A stretch of 64,000 bases of DNA from positions 62,001-126,000 of the forward strand of contig NZ_JACBNQ010000007.1 of the NCBI RefSeq assembly GCF_013403245.1. The letters are read 5' to 3'. The notes below the pieces were generated by a model. That model was not told where the DNA came from. It saw only the letters and a list, made by a program, of their open reading frames with translations, and did not search any database. The position numbers and the translations under genes are program-made. Source of the stretch: Sedimentibacter hydroxybenzoicus DSM 7310 (GTDB lineage Bacteria > Bacillota > Clostridia > Tissierellales > Sedimentibacteraceae). Each line of letters opens with the position of its first letter. The stretch's first letter is position 1. Below are positions 1 through 8,837 of the stretch, one piece after another.

Positions 1-677
1 GACCTGCACATTCTGAGGTATCCCAGTTCAACATAGTTTTTAAATCCAAGCTTTACGGCAATTTCATTTCTCGTTTTAACTAATTTATCATAGATAGAAT
101 CAAATTTTTCTTCATTTTTCTTAAAGAAGCTGCTCCATTTTTCATAGGCTTCCTTTCTTACACTTCTGTCCATGGATTCCATATATGGCTGCATTTGCGA
201 TAAATTAAGAACTTTTCCGTCATGTTCAATTTTAGCGGATGATATTAATTTGGAGTATTCGCTGGCAAGCTTATTTTCTTCTTGCATGAGAGGAACAACC
301 TCATCAGAAAATGTTTTTATTTCCATTTCAGCCAGAGTAAACAGCTGAGGTTTAACCCTTGCTTTTAATTCTTCTTTAAATCCAGAATTTAATAATGCTT
401 TATAAAACTCAACTCTGAGTCCGTGAAGCTTCGGCATCGTCATATCTATGTATTCATTTTCTTTGTCATAAAATTCATCGGCAGTATTAATAGAATTCCT
501 TATCAGTACAAGCTGAGCCATAGTTTCGGTTTCTTTCTGAAGCTCGTTTATCTTTTGTAAATAACGGTATTGCTCTTCCGCATCCTTCGAACCGTTAAAT
601 TTGCTCAATAGCTCCATATATTGAGATTTGACATTTTCATATTCAGGTCGAACATATTCGTAATCTTTAAATTGCAT
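1..677 (-). CDS. M3 family oligoendopeptidase, 5' part only
   Basis: This is the first 225 codons of a minus-strand gene that leaves the window at its left edge. Translation gives an N-terminal helical region and ends in a segment reading ELGYLRM, which is typical of the region before the catalytic domain of M3 oligoendopeptidases (PepF-like zinc peptidases that cut short peptides in the cytoplasm). The HExxH zinc motif would lie outside the window, so activity cannot be judged. The ATG at 677 is preceded by an AGAGGTG ribosome site. The family call rests on the N-terminal pattern only. Confidence 0.75.
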   Translation of the reverse strand, partial: MQFKDYEYVRPEYENVKSQYMELLSKFNGSKDAEEQYRYLQKINELQKETETMAQLVLIRNSINTADEFYDKENEYIDMTMPKLHGLRVEFYKALLNSGFKEELKARVKPQLFTLAEMEIKTFSDEVVPLMQEENKLASEYSKLISSAKIEHDGKVLNLSQMQPYMESMDRSVRKEAYEKWSSFFKKNEEKFDSIYDKLVKTRNEIAVKLGFKNYVELGYLRMCR

Positions 678-788
678 ACCACACCTCTTTTTGCTTTATA
701 TAATCATATTATACCAAAAATTGATAAAAATACAATGAAAAATATGTCATATGATAAACCTGTATAAATGTTACTGTGTTTAAACAGT

Positions 789-903
789 CTCATTCACCAA
801 TTTACCTGCTCCTTGCGTCGCATAAATTGGGAATTCGTTGTATTTGACCTACCGCTGGTTGTTCTGCGCTCTCGCTTGAACAAACAGGGTTAGGGCATAA
901 AAA
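789..903 (+). repeat. dispersed hairpin repeat, copy 1
   Basis: About 115 bp of noncoding sequence that aligns by eye with the reverse complement of 24271-24386, and in its 3' part with the reverse complement of 42537-42579. Shared blocks are AATTTrCC, a TTG/GTCGCA block, GACCTACC and GGGTTAGGGC. Between the last two blocks lies an imperfect hairpin (855-864 with 878-887). The hairpin sequence differs between copies while its position is kept. Confidence 0.6.
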
Positions 904-907
904 TACA

Positions 908-937
908 TTGCAGTTATTGAAATAAGTATGTTATAAT
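908..937 (+). promoter_or_regulatory. sigma-70 type promoter for DUF512-der unit
   Basis: TTGCAG at 908-913 and a perfect TATAAT at 932-937 are separated by 18 bases, about 50 bases before the DUF512 gene. The -10 box is strong and the -35 box has one mismatch. Confidence 0.55.
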
Positions 938-992
938 GTAATGAACTTTTTCAACAACCTACAGATTGAGGAAAAATATATAAGGATGCAAC

Positions 993-2288
993 ATGAAAAA
1001 TATTATAGTAAAGGTTTTAAAAAATTCCATTGCCGAAGAACTTGAGCTTGAGCCCGGCGATGAGCTTATTTCGGTGAACAACTGCAGTATAAAGGATTAT
1101 ATAGATTATAAGTATCAAATATCGGACGATTTTGTTTTGTTTGAAATAAAAAAACAAAACGGTGAAATCTGGGAGCTCGAAATAGAAAAGGAATACGATG
1201 AGGATATCGGAATAGTATTTGAAAACCCTTTGATGGATAACATTAAGGTGTGTTCAAATAAATGTATTTTTTGTTTCATAGACCAGATGCCTAAGGGTAT
1301 GAGAAAAACTCTTTATTTAAAAGATGACGATACGAGACTATCATTTCTTTACGGCAATTTTATAACATTGACCAACTTGACGGAGGATGAAATAGACAGA
1401 ATCGTAAAATACAGAATAAGTCCTATTAAAGTTTCGGTTCACACTACGGATTCAGAGCTCAGAAAATACATGATGGGCAACGATAAGGACATAAATATCC
1501 TGGAATATTTGAAAAAATTAATTGATGCGGGAATAACCGTTGATTGTCAGATAGTCTTAGTGAGGGATGTAAATGACAAGGAACAATTAAGTAAGACAAT
1601 CAATGATTTGTCTTCGCTGCATCCGGGCTTAAGGAGCGTTGCTGTAGTGCCTGTGGGGCTGACTAAGTTCAGAGAAAGATTGTTGGAACTGAAGCCCTTT
1701 GACATGGAAAGCTCAACAGATGTAGTAAGACAGATAACAGAAATTCAGAAAAAGCTGCTGAAGAAATTAGGAACGAGATTTATATTCATAGCAGATGAAT
1801 TTTATATCCAAGGCGGGAATGATTTTCCGTCGTATGAAAGCTACGAGGATTTTGACCAGCTTGAAAACGGCATAGGAATGTGCAGATTGTTCAAGCAGCA
1901 AATTGAAGATTTGATAGGTGAATATGAGGGAAGCGAACCAGTTGCAGAGGAAATTACATTTGTTACCGGAGTTGCCGCTTATGAATTGCTGACAGAGATA
2001 TCAGAAAAAATTATGAAATCAATACCTGTTAAAATTAATGTAGTAAAAATTAAAAATAATTTTTTCGGAGAAAGAATAACAGTATCCGGGTTAACAACAG
2101 GTAAGGATATTATAGAGCAATTAAAGGATAATAATTATAAAAATATAATAATTCCTAAAAATATGATTAATGACAACAATGTTATGCTTGATGATTTAAC
2201 AATAGAAGATTTAGAGAGGGAATTAAATACGGAAGTGACTGTATGTGAAGTTGACGGTGCAAGTTTGCTGAATTTAATTACCAGATAA
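993..2288 (+). CDS. DUF512 radical-SAM-like protein
   Basis: This 431-residue protein begins with a PDZ-like stretch (about residues 1-65, with [11 protein letters not shown]) followed by a radical-SAM-type cluster motif, C87-x3-C91-x2-C94-F, and the C-terminal DUF512 region. Such proteins are predicted [4Fe-4S]/S-adenosylmethionine enzymes, but no reaction is established. The gene sits 11 bases before der, a common Clostridia arrangement, which suggests a ribosome- or translation-related role by association only. AAGGATG precedes the ATG. Family assignment is firm, function open. Confidence 0.9.
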   Translation: MKNIIVKVLKNSIAEELELEPGDELISVNNCSIKDYIDYKYQISDDFVLFEIKKQNGEIWELEIEKEYDEDIGIVFENPLMDNIKVCSNKCIFCFIDQMPKGMRKTLYLKDDDTRLSFLYGNFITLTNLTEDEIDRIVKYRISPIKVSVHTTDSELRKYMMGNDKDINILEYLKKLIDAGITVDCQIVLVRDVNDKEQLSKTINDLSSLHPGLRSVAVVPVGLTKFRERLLELKPFDMESSTDVVRQITEIQKKLLKKLGTRFIFIADEFYIQGGNDFPSYESYEDFDQLENGIGMCRLFKQQIEDLIGEYEGSEPVAEEITFVTGVAAYELLTEISEKIMKSIPVKINVVKIKNNFFGERITVSGLTTGKDIIEQLKDNNYKNIIIPKNMINDNNVMLDDLTIEDLERELNTEVTVCEVDGASLLNLITR

Positions 2289-2299
2289 CGGAGGATATA

Positions 2300-3625
2300 A
2301 TGGCGAAGCCGATAGTAACGATTGTAGGAAGACCTAACGTAGGAAAATCAACACTTTTTAATAGAATAGCAGGAAAGAGAATATCAATAGTAGAAGATAC
2401 TCCCGGAGTAACAAGGGACAGAATCTATGCAGAATGTGAATGGCTGGATAATCATTTTACATTGATTGATACAGGCGGTATAGAGCCGGATACAATAGAC
2501 ACAATTTTTGCGCAGATGAGAGTTCAGGCAGAGGTTGCAATCGAAATGGCCGATGTTGTGTTGTTTATGGTTGACGGTAAAGAAGGCGTTACGGCTGCAG
2601 ATACAGAAGTTGCCCAGATGCTGAGAAAGGCAAAAAAGGAAGTAATTTTGGTTGTTAATAAAATGGATAAATTCGTTAACAACGATAATATTTATGAATT
2701 TTATAATTTAGGAATAGGCGATCCCGTATCCATATCTTCATCAGAAGCATTGGGTATCGGTGATTTGCTCGATGAAATTATATTCAGATTCGATGAAACA
2801 ATGAATACGGGAGAAGAGGACGACAGTATAAAAATTGCCGTAATCGGAAAGCCGAATGCAGGAAAATCATCAATCATAAACAAAATAATAGGTGAAGACA
2901 GAGTTATTGTAAGTGATATCCCCGGAACCACAAGAGATGCAATAGATACCAAATTTGAAATCAACGGACAAAAATACACCATTATCGATACGGCAGGTAT
3001 AAGAAAGAAGAGCAAGGTTTTAGAAAGTGTTGAGAAGTACAGTGTCCTCAGAGCATTTACAGCTGTTGAAAGAGCAGATGTATGCTTGCTTGTAATAGAT
3101 GCTGATAAGGGTGTAACAGAACAGGATATAAGGATAGCAGGTTATTCTCACGAAAATAATAAGGGTATGATTATTGTTGTAAACAAGTGGGATTTAATTG
3201 AAAAGGATAACAGTACATTTAAAGAATTCCAGGAGGACGTGAGAAAGGCTCTTGCATATGCAACCTATGCTCCCATTTTAACTGTTTCAGCCCTGACCGG
3301 TCAAAGGGTCAATAAGGTTTTGGATGCAGTTGATGAAGTATATAACTTCAGAAATTTAAGAGTTTCAACAGGTGTATTAAATGATATTTTAACGGAAGCT
3401 GTACTTATGAATCAGCCGAGAACGGTAAAAGGCAAGAGGTTAAAAATTTATTACGCTACTCAGGTTGCGGTAAATCCGCCGAAGTTTTTAGTCTTTGTAA
3501 ATGACAGTACCATAGTTCATTTTTCATACGAAAGATATTTAGAAAACAAAATACGTGAATCCTTTGAATACAAGGGAACACCGATTGTAATAGAATTCAG
3601 AAGCAAAAACGAGAAGAAGTTGTAA
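2300..3625 (+). CDS. der: ribosome biogenesis GTPase Der (EngA)
   Basis: Der is a double GTPase needed for maturation of the 50S ribosomal subunit. The 441-residue protein has two G domains: GRPNVGKST near residue 10 with DTGG and NKMD, and GKPNAGKSS near residue 183 with DTAG and NKWD, then a KH-like C-terminal domain. Length matches the family. It starts at an ATG with GGAGG just upstream and is followed after 11 bases by plsY, so it is probably cotranscribed with its neighbours. Confidence 0.97.
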   Translation: MAKPIVTIVGRPNVGKSTLFNRIAGKRISIVEDTPGVTRDRIYAECEWLDNHFTLIDTGGIEPDTIDTIFAQMRVQAEVAIEMADVVLFMVDGKEGVTAADTEVAQMLRKAKKEVILVVNKMDKFVNNDNIYEFYNLGIGDPVSISSSEALGIGDLLDEIIFRFDETMNTGEEDDSIKIAVIGKPNAGKSSIINKIIGEDRVIVSDIPGTTRDAIDTKFEINGQKYTIIDTAGIRKKSKVLESVEKYSVLRAFTAVERADVCLLVIDADKGVTEQDIRIAGYSHENNKGMIIVVNKWDLIEKDNSTFKEFQEDVRKALAYATYAPILTVSALTGQRVNKVLDAVDEVYNFRNLRVSTGVLNDILTEAVLMNQPRTVKGKRLKIYYATQVAVNPPKFLVFVNDSTIVHFSYERYLENKIRESFEYKGTPIVIEFRSKNEKKL

Positions 3626-3636
3626 CCGGAGGGACC

Positions 3637-4218
3637 ATGAAATATTTTATTATCGCAATCATATCGTATTTATTAGGAAACATTTCAACTGCCTATATAT
3701 TAGGTAAGATTTTTACAAAAAAAGACGTGAGAGATTACGGAAGCGGAAGTGCAGGAGCAACAAACGCATTAAGAACATTCGGCAAGAAAATAGGTGCAAT
3801 GGTTTTATTGGGAGATGTATTAAAAGGAGTAATTGCAGTTGTAATCGGGAAAAATATCGGAGCCGATATAGGAGCTTATTTAGCGGGAGCCTTTGTAATA
3901 ATCGGGCATAACTGGCCGGCATTATTAGGCTTTAAAGGTGGTAAGGGTGTTGCTACAACCATAGGTGTAGTATTGATGATTAATATTAAATTAGCCTTAA
4001 CCTGCGTTCTGTTAGGAATAATAATTATAGCTATAACAAGAATGGTATCTTTGGGGTCGGTATCCGGAATGGCGTTGGCACCGGTTGTTGCAATCGTATT
4101 TACAAAACCTTTTGATTTAGCATTTTTCATATTCTGCTTATTCGTAGCAGGAATGTCCATATATCGACATAAGGATAATATTAAAAGAATAATGAATGGA
4201 ACAGAAAGAAAGATATAG
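3637..4218 (+). CDS. plsY: glycerol-3-phosphate acyltransferase PlsY
   Basis: PlsY transfers the acyl group of acyl-phosphate to glycerol 3-phosphate, the first step of membrane phospholipid synthesis. The 193-residue protein is strongly hydrophobic with several membrane spans and carries the conserved GSGSAGATN loop (about residues 36-44) and the GGKGVATT glycine motif (about 100-107). It lies between der and gpsA. The pairing with gpsA makes sense because GpsA supplies its glycerol 3-phosphate substrate. CGGAGGG precedes the ATG. Confidence 0.96.
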   Translation: MKYFIIAIISYLLGNISTAYILGKIFTKKDVRDYGSGSAGATNALRTFGKKIGAMVLLGDVLKGVIAVVIGKNIGADIGAYLAGAFVIIGHNWPALLGFKGGKGVATTIGVVLMINIKLALTCVLLGIIIIAITRMVSLGSVSGMALAPVVAIVFTKPFDLAFFIFCLFVAGMSIYRHKDNIKRIMNGTERKI

Positions 4219-4226
4219 GAGATGAT

Positions 4227-5231
4227 GTGTTGAACAGAAAAATAACGCTGCTTGGCGGAGGAAGCTGGGGAACAGCTCTTGCGAAGCTTTTATCGGAAAA
4301 CGGACATCAGGTTACTGTATGGCTGAGAGATGAAAACCAATGTATAGAATTGAATAGAGAAAGAGTCAATAAAAAATATCTTCCTAAAATTCAAATTCCC
4401 GATAATATTATATTTACTTCAAATATAAACGGAGCCGTAAAGGATGCAGAGATGCTTTTAATAGTAACGCCAACACAAAAAATCAGGAGCGTTTTGAAGC
4501 AAATCGATACGGAACATAAAAAAGATAAAATAATTATAAATGCTTCAAAAGGTATTGAAATAGGAACCTTGTGCTTAGTTTCAGACATAGTAAAGGAAGA
4601 AACCACCGATTGTACATTTGCGGTATTATCCGGTCCATCCCATGCAGAGGAAGTGGGGCTTTCTTTGCCGACGGCTATCACAGTAGCATGTGATGACAAG
4701 AAAATATCGGAAAAAATTCAGGATACCTTTATGTCATCTTATTTCAGAGTTTATACCAATGAAGATGTAATAGGTGCAGAGCTTGGAGGAGCGTTAAAAA
4801 ACATTATAGCTCTTGGAGCCGGCATATCAGACGGCATAGGATACGGTGACAATGCAAAGGCAGCCTTAATTAACAGAGGTATAGTTGAAATAGCACGATT
4901 AGGCATTGCTATGGGAGCGGATGTACATACATTTTATGGTTTAACGGGCATAGGAGATTTGATAGTAACGTGCACCAGCAAGCATTCAAGAAATTATAAC
5001 GCCGGAAATCTCATAGGTCAGGGATTAAAAAAAGACGAAGCAATTAAAAAAATCGGTATGGTAGTAGAAGGAATCCCGACTACATACGCAGCATATGAGC
5101 TTTCCAAAAAATTAGACGTAGATATGCCCATAGTAGGTGCAATGTATGATGTGCTGGAAAATGATGCGGATGTAAAAGAAACTGTAAACAAGCTTATGCT
5201 GAGAGACAAAAAGGACGAAAAAATGCTTTGA
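4227..5231 (+). CDS. gpsA: NAD(P)H glycerol-3-phosphate dehydrogenase
   Basis: GpsA reduces dihydroxyacetone phosphate to sn-glycerol 3-phosphate for lipid synthesis. The 334-residue protein has the N-terminal dinucleotide motif LGGGSWGTALA, the central SGPSHAEEV segment and the helical C-terminal domain with LGGALKNIIALGAG. It follows plsY by 8 bases. Two starts are possible, GTG at 4227 or TTG at 4230; AGGAG at 4217-4221 is 5 or 8 bases away, and the TTG would give a start more like other GpsA proteins. Confidence 0.96.
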   Translation: MLNRKITLLGGGSWGTALAKLLSENGHQVTVWLRDENQCIELNRERVNKKYLPKIQIPDNIIFTSNINGAVKDAEMLLIVTPTQKIRSVLKQIDTEHKKDKIIINASKGIEIGTLCLVSDIVKEETTDCTFAVLSGPSHAEEVGLSLPTAITVACDDKKISEKIQDTFMSSYFRVYTNEDVIGAELGGALKNIIALGAGISDGIGYGDNAKAALINRGIVEIARLGIAMGADVHTFYGLTGIGDLIVTCTSKHSRNYNAGNLIGQGLKKDEAIKKIGMVVEGIPTTYAAYELSKKLDVDMPIVGAMYDVLENDADVKETVNKLMLRDKKDEKML

Positions 5232-5282
5232 AGATTAATTTTAGGGTATAATTTATATCAATGAAATTATATTGGAGGAGTT

Positions 5283-6125
5283 ATGGCTATAAAAGAAGTA
5301 AAAAAGATTGTAACCGGAAGCAGGGCTGTAGACGGTGCGGGAGTGAAATTAGTCAGAGTTTTAGGACATAATGACGTTGAGGATTTCGACCCGTTTTTAA
5401 TGTTTGATGCTTTTGATTCAGTTAACCCTGAGGATTATATAAAGGGATTTCCGTGGCACCCTCACAGAGGAATTGAAACGATAACGTATTTAATAAACGG
5501 CAATATAGAACATGGCGACAGCTTGGGTAACAAGGGAAGCATATTAGACGGATGCTGTCAATGGATGACTGCAGGAAGCGGCATAATGCATCAGGAGATG
5601 CCGAAAGTATCAGACCGTATGTTAGGTGCACAGCTTTGGCTTAACATGCCGAAAGAATTTAAAATGGCAGAACCGAAGTATTGTGACATCACTGATGACA
5701 TGGTTCCGACTGTTGTTGAAGGAAATAATACCATTAAGGTCATTTCCGGAAACTACAAGGATAAAACAAGCTCAGTTTATGGAGATTACGTTAAGATGAC
5801 GTATCTTGACGTACAGATGAAGAATAATTCAGAGTGGGAGTTCAATGTAAATCCTGAGGACACCGTATTTATTTATATAGTTGAAGGAGAGGGGTTCTTT
5901 GGCAGCTTAAATACTAAGTATGAAAGCAAAAGAGCCGTTTTATTTTCTGAAGGCGATATATTTAAAGCAAGAACAGGAGATTCGGAATTAAGATTTTTCC
6001 TGTATGCTGCAAAGCCGTTGAAGGAACCCATTGCGTGGGGCGGTCCCATTGTTATGAATACGAAAGAAGAATTAAATCACGCGTTCAGTGAATTAAGAGA
6101 CGGAACATTCATAAAGCATGAATAA
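5283..6125 (+). CDS. pirin family cupin protein
   Basis: Pirins are bicupin metal proteins; some bacterial members are quercetin dioxygenases, others have regulatory or unknown roles. In this 280-residue protein the metal ligands are visible in the N-terminal cupin: H59 and H61 in HPHRGIET, and H103 and E105 in MHQEMP. The C-terminal cupin continues to about residue 260. GGAGG precedes the ATG. It overlaps nothing and is separated from gpsA by about 50 bases, with a possible promoter in the gap. The substrate cannot be told from sequence. Confidence 0.9.
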   Translation: MAIKEVKKIVTGSRAVDGAGVKLVRVLGHNDVEDFDPFLMFDAFDSVNPEDYIKGFPWHPHRGIETITYLINGNIEHGDSLGNKGSILDGCCQWMTAGSGIMHQEMPKVSDRMLGAQLWLNMPKEFKMAEPKYCDITDDMVPTVVEGNNTIKVISGNYKDKTSSVYGDYVKMTYLDVQMKNNSEWEFNVNPEDTVFIYIVEGEGFFGSLNTKYESKRAVLFSEGDIFKARTGDSELRFFLYAAKPLKEPIAWGGPIVMNTKEELNHAFSELRDGTFIKHE

Positions 6126-6150
6126 CCACATTAATTGGAGAGATAAAATA

Positions 6151-6480
6151 ATGATTACATTTGATGATTTTGCAAAGATAGATATAAGAGTGGGAGAAAT
6201 TATAAAGGCAGAGGTTTTTGAGAAGGCAAGACGACCGGCTTATAAGCTGTACGTCGATTTTGGAGAAGAAATCGGAATTAAAAAGTCCAGTGCTCAGATT
6301 ACCGACCTGTATGAAATTAACGATCTGATCGGAAAACAGGTTCTTGCCGTAGTAAACTTCCCACCAAGACAAATTGCTGATTTTATGTCGGAAGTTCTCG
6401 TTTTAGGAACCTATTCCAAGGACGGAGTAGTCTTAATCCAACCCGAACGAACCGTCCAAAACGGCGACAAATTAGGATAA
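6151..6480 (+). CDS. CsaA-like tRNA-binding domain protein
   Basis: This 109-residue protein is a stand-alone tRNA-binding OB fold of the CsaA type, with the FAKIDIRVGEI opening and the later VNFPPRQIADFMSEVLVLG segment. CsaA proteins have been described as export-related chaperones; other stand-alone domains bind tRNA-like structures. The reading frame is open upstream to 6118, inside the end of the pirin gene, but TTGGAGAG at 6135-6142 and the family's usual length favour the ATG at 6151. It probably shares a transcript with the pirin gene. Confidence 0.9.
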   Translation: MITFDDFAKIDIRVGEIIKAEVFEKARRPAYKLYVDFGEEIGIKKSSAQITDLYEINDLIGKQVLAVVNFPPRQIADFMSEVLVLGTYSKDGVVLIQPERTVQNGDKLG

Positions 6481-6484
6481 AAAA

Positions 6485-6507
6485 CCAGAGGGGACGGTTC
6501 TCTCTGG
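6485..6507 (+). other. short hairpin with GGGGACGGTTCT core
   Basis: CCAGAG (6485-6490) pairs with CTCTGG (6502-6507) around a GGGACGGTT loop, followed by ACATTTTT. It may be a first terminator after the CsaA-like gene. Confidence 0.35.
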
Positions 6508-6550
6508 ACATTTTTGGTACTCATTTAATTCATTTAAAAGTTAAATAAAA

Positions 6551-6584
6551 AATCACCAAGCAATAAATTTATTGCTTGGTGATT
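6551..6584. terminator. bidirectional rho-independent terminator
   Basis: A perfect dyad with 17-base arms (6551-6567 and 6568-6584), rich in CACC/GGTG, runs into TTTTTTT on the plus strand and into A-rich sequence that reads as U on the minus strand. It separates the convergent CsaA-like gene and the small exported-protein gene. Confidence 0.9.
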
Positions 6585-6594
6585 TTTTTGATTG

Positions 6595-6834
6595 TTATAC
6601 CCATTCCCACTCTGTCAGCCATTTGCCCCACGTAAGTGACCATAAACGTTTTTGTATTTGCCCATCTACAACTCGAAATCTCCATTCGGTTTCTTCGGCA
6701 AATATAACAACATCTCCGTTTGTACTATTAATATTTACTTCCTGAGCATGTGCCATATATCCCGTGTTTGACAAGGCAGTCACCATAAGCAATATAAGTG
6801 ATAAAAAACGAATAATAATTTTTTTAAATTTCAA
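6595..6834 (-). CDS. small exported protein behind M56 peptidase
   Basis: A roughly 79-residue product with a clear signal peptide: basic start (KFKKIIIRF), hydrophobic core (LSLILLMVTAL), and probable cleavage near AHAQ. The mature part of about 50 residues is rich in tryptophan (EETEWRF, LWSLTWGKWLTEWEWV). AGGAGG at 6845-6850 is 8 bases from the TTG at 6834, which I prefer over the GTG at 6843 that almost touches the ribosome site. It follows the M56 gene by 25 bases, so it is probably the third gene of that unit. No family is recognised. Confidence 0.65.
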   Translation of the reverse strand: MKFKKIIIRFLSLILLMVTALSNTGYMAHAQEVNINSTNGDVVIFAEETEWRFRVVDGQIQKRLWSLTWGKWLTEWEWV

Positions 6835-6859
6835 ACAACACACCTCCTTTTATGAAAAA

Positions 6860-7996
6860 TTATTTAACAGGTAATGATGAGAATTGTTCATCATCTCTAT
6901 TTTCAATAAAACCTATATATTTATTATCTATATACAAAGAATAAGTACCATCTTCATTAAGAACTAAATATGAGTTTTCGGGAAAGATGGCAAAACTTTC
7001 TTCGTGTGTCTTTTCTACTGTAGGATGATACAATGGTTGTACAACAAATCCATATGAAGCAACAACAGACAGTAATATAAAAGCACAAAGTATAACAGAG
7101 GACAGCATATTTCTTTTTTTACATGAGAGATAATTCAATATAAGCTCAAATCTTTGAGTCATATTTTCATTTCCGTTTATAGAAACCAACTGGGTGCTGC
7201 CCACCGCAGAACGTAGTTTATGCAGACTTTTGTTATTTGCATACTTAATGACTTTTATAATACTTTCTAAATAAATTAAGTGATTTTCATGCTCCATCCG
7301 GGAAATAATACTTAAATCGCAGCGAAGTTCAAGTGTTTGACTCAATTCATTTTTCAAAATATGAACAAAAGGATTCCACCAGAATACTACACTGATTAAG
7401 CTTACAAATAGCTTTGTCCACGCATCCTTATGTAAGAAATGAATCCATTCATGCATGAGTATGTTTTTCAAATCCATATCCGAAAAATATGTATACGGAA
7501 GATAAATAACCGGCTTGAAAAATCCCGCAATCATAGGTACAGAAATTTCATTGGATTGTACAATTTTAACCTTAGTATTCTTACTGCTTTCCGTTGTAAT
7601 TTTATTCATGCATGAAATTATGCGCTTGTCCTGTGTTTCTATGAGAGAGTTTGCAAGCTTGTTAAGAAAAATCAACTGACGTATATATTTCTGCAAGTAA
7701 TATATACTGCCGGCTATCCAAACACCAATCAGTAATTCATAAACATGTATTTCAAAGATTTCTGATGTAAAGAAATCCAAAATTGAAGGATAAATAATTT
7801 CTGAGCGCAATACCTTAGTAAAGGGTAATTCAACAAAAAAAATCAGTCGAAAAATACATGCTGCTATCAAAAATATTACGGGAATAATACCGAAGCGAAA
7901 TAAAAAAATATTACGCGGCCGGATAACAGCAATTAAAAAGATATATATGTTGAATAAGAGCAAGGATGTAACAAATGAAAAAACGGTAATTGTCAT
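6860..7996 (-). CDS. BlaR1/MecR1-type M56 membrane peptidase
   Basis: This 378-residue membrane protein has several N-terminal hydrophobic spans and the M56 zinc motif HEWIH (H182, E183, H186), then a further span near residues 298-320 and a short outside tail. M56 proteins sense a signal and, directly or indirectly, cause cleavage of a BlaI-type repressor. It lacks the penicillin-binding sensor domain of true BlaR1, so the signal is probably not a beta-lactam. It overlaps the blaI-like gene by 4 bases (ATGA), meaning tight translational coupling. Confidence 0.9.
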   Translation of the reverse strand: MTITVFSFVTSLLLFNIYIFLIAVIRPRNIFLFRFGIIPVIFLIAACIFRLIFFVELPFTKVLRSEIIYPSILDFFTSEIFEIHVYELLIGVWIAGSIYYLQKYIRQLIFLNKLANSLIETQDKRIISCMNKITTESSKNTKVKIVQSNEISVPMIAGFFKPVIYLPYTYFSDMDLKNILMHEWIHFLHKDAWTKLFVSLISVVFWWNPFVHILKNELSQTLELRCDLSIISRMEHENHLIYLESIIKVIKYANNKSLHKLRSAVGSTQLVSINGNENMTQRFELILNYLSCKKRNMLSSVILCAFILLSVVASYGFVVQPLYHPTVEKTHEESFAIFPENSYLVLNEDGTYSLYIDNKYIGFIENRDDEQFSSLPVK

Positions 7997-8397
7997 TTTT
8001 CCTCGTCCCTTTTAGCCTGAAGGATTGCCTCCAGCTTATCAAGAGTTTCATCGTCAATATCTTCCGTAATAAGTGCAGAAACAATATTTGTTATTGCGGC
8101 AGATTTTGAATTAAGATAAGGCATTCCCTGCTTAAGGAGCATTACCTGATATTCGTCCTGTGTAAGTGCGGCAGTATAAGTACGGCCATAATTCTTCCCG
8201 GTTCTTGTGTAACCGTCAACCTTAACTGCTCCTTTTTCAAGTAAGCTGTTCAATAAAATATGAATAGAGCTTTTTTTCCATGAGCTCCCCTTAGAAAGGT
8301 CAATAATTTCAGAGCGTGACAATCCCTTGTCCTGTGACCACAAAACTTCCATAACTTCCTGTTCATTTTTTGTTAATGTAAATGATATTTTATCCAC
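7993..8397 (-). CDS. BlaI/MecI family repressor
   Basis: A 134-residue winged-helix protein of the BlaI/MecI/CopY family (LTKNEQEVMEVLWSQ at the start, recognition region KGSSWKKSSIHILLNSLLEKG, C-terminal dimerisation helices). Such repressors bind their own promoter as dimers and are inactivated by cleavage triggered by the partner M56 protein encoded directly downstream. The AT-rich segment 8409-8458 upstream contains several short dyads that could hold the operator, but no clear BlaI box is seen. Confidence 0.92.
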   Translation of the reverse strand: MDKISFTLTKNEQEVMEVLWSQDKGLSRSEIIDLSKGSSWKKSSIHILLNSLLEKGAVKVDGYTRTGKNYGRTYTAALTQDEYQVMLLKQGMPYLNSKSAAITNIVSALITEDIDDETLDKLEAILQAKRDEEK

Positions 8398-8551
8398 GAA
8401 AACACTCCAATATAATTATATTTAATATAATTTGTTTATATATAATATTATATAAGTATTTTCATTAAAGTCAATTACTATTTGTAAAAATAAGTTGTTT
8501 TTAAAATAATTCATATTATGACTATATAATATTTTCTTTGACAGCCTATGA

Positions 8552-8647
8552 CAATCCCCGGATGGATTAATAATCGCATACGAATACACAGAGGCAGGCA
8601 ACCATGTAAAAATAACCGATGTGGACGGAAAAGTTACCAGATATTGA
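8552..8647 (+). pseudogene. remnant of a YD-repeat (Rhs-like) gene
   Basis: An open frame of about 31 codons bounded by stops encodes IAYEYTEAGNH and KITDVDGKVTRY, which has the Y-x-Y-D/T-x-x-G-N plus T-D-x-D-G-K pattern of YD/Rhs repeats. There is no start or ribosome site and nothing similar on either side, so this is best read as a leftover of a deleted large surface or toxin gene. Confidence 0.4.
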
Positions 8648-8719
8648 AACTTATAGTGTATCCTTACAATCTAAATTAGCAGCTAAAATTTTATATATTT
8701 AACTTGAAACTTAGAAATT

Positions 8720-8837
8720 TTGACAGAAGCCTAAAATTTTGTTAAAATATCATTAATTGATAGCGAAAAAGAACCATTTTTTCACTGGTTTAAAAGGGAT
8801 ATCGCTTACTGCATTTAAGAATGAAGGTTATTAATTT
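8720..8837 (+). promoter_or_regulatory. promoter and structured leader of the EFR1-type gene
   Basis: TTGACA (8720-8725) and TAAAAT (8743-8748) are spaced by 17 bases. The predicted leader of about 80 bases contains an inner hairpin (AACCA 8772-8776 with TGGTT 8786-8790) enclosed by AGCGA (8762-8766) and TCGCT (8812-8816). No known riboswitch class was recognised. Confidence 0.5.

Noticed and set aside
8409-8458. Definite BlaI operator
   Set aside because: The segment is almost pure A/T, so dyads arise by chance; no TACA/TGTA box pair at the usual spacing was found.
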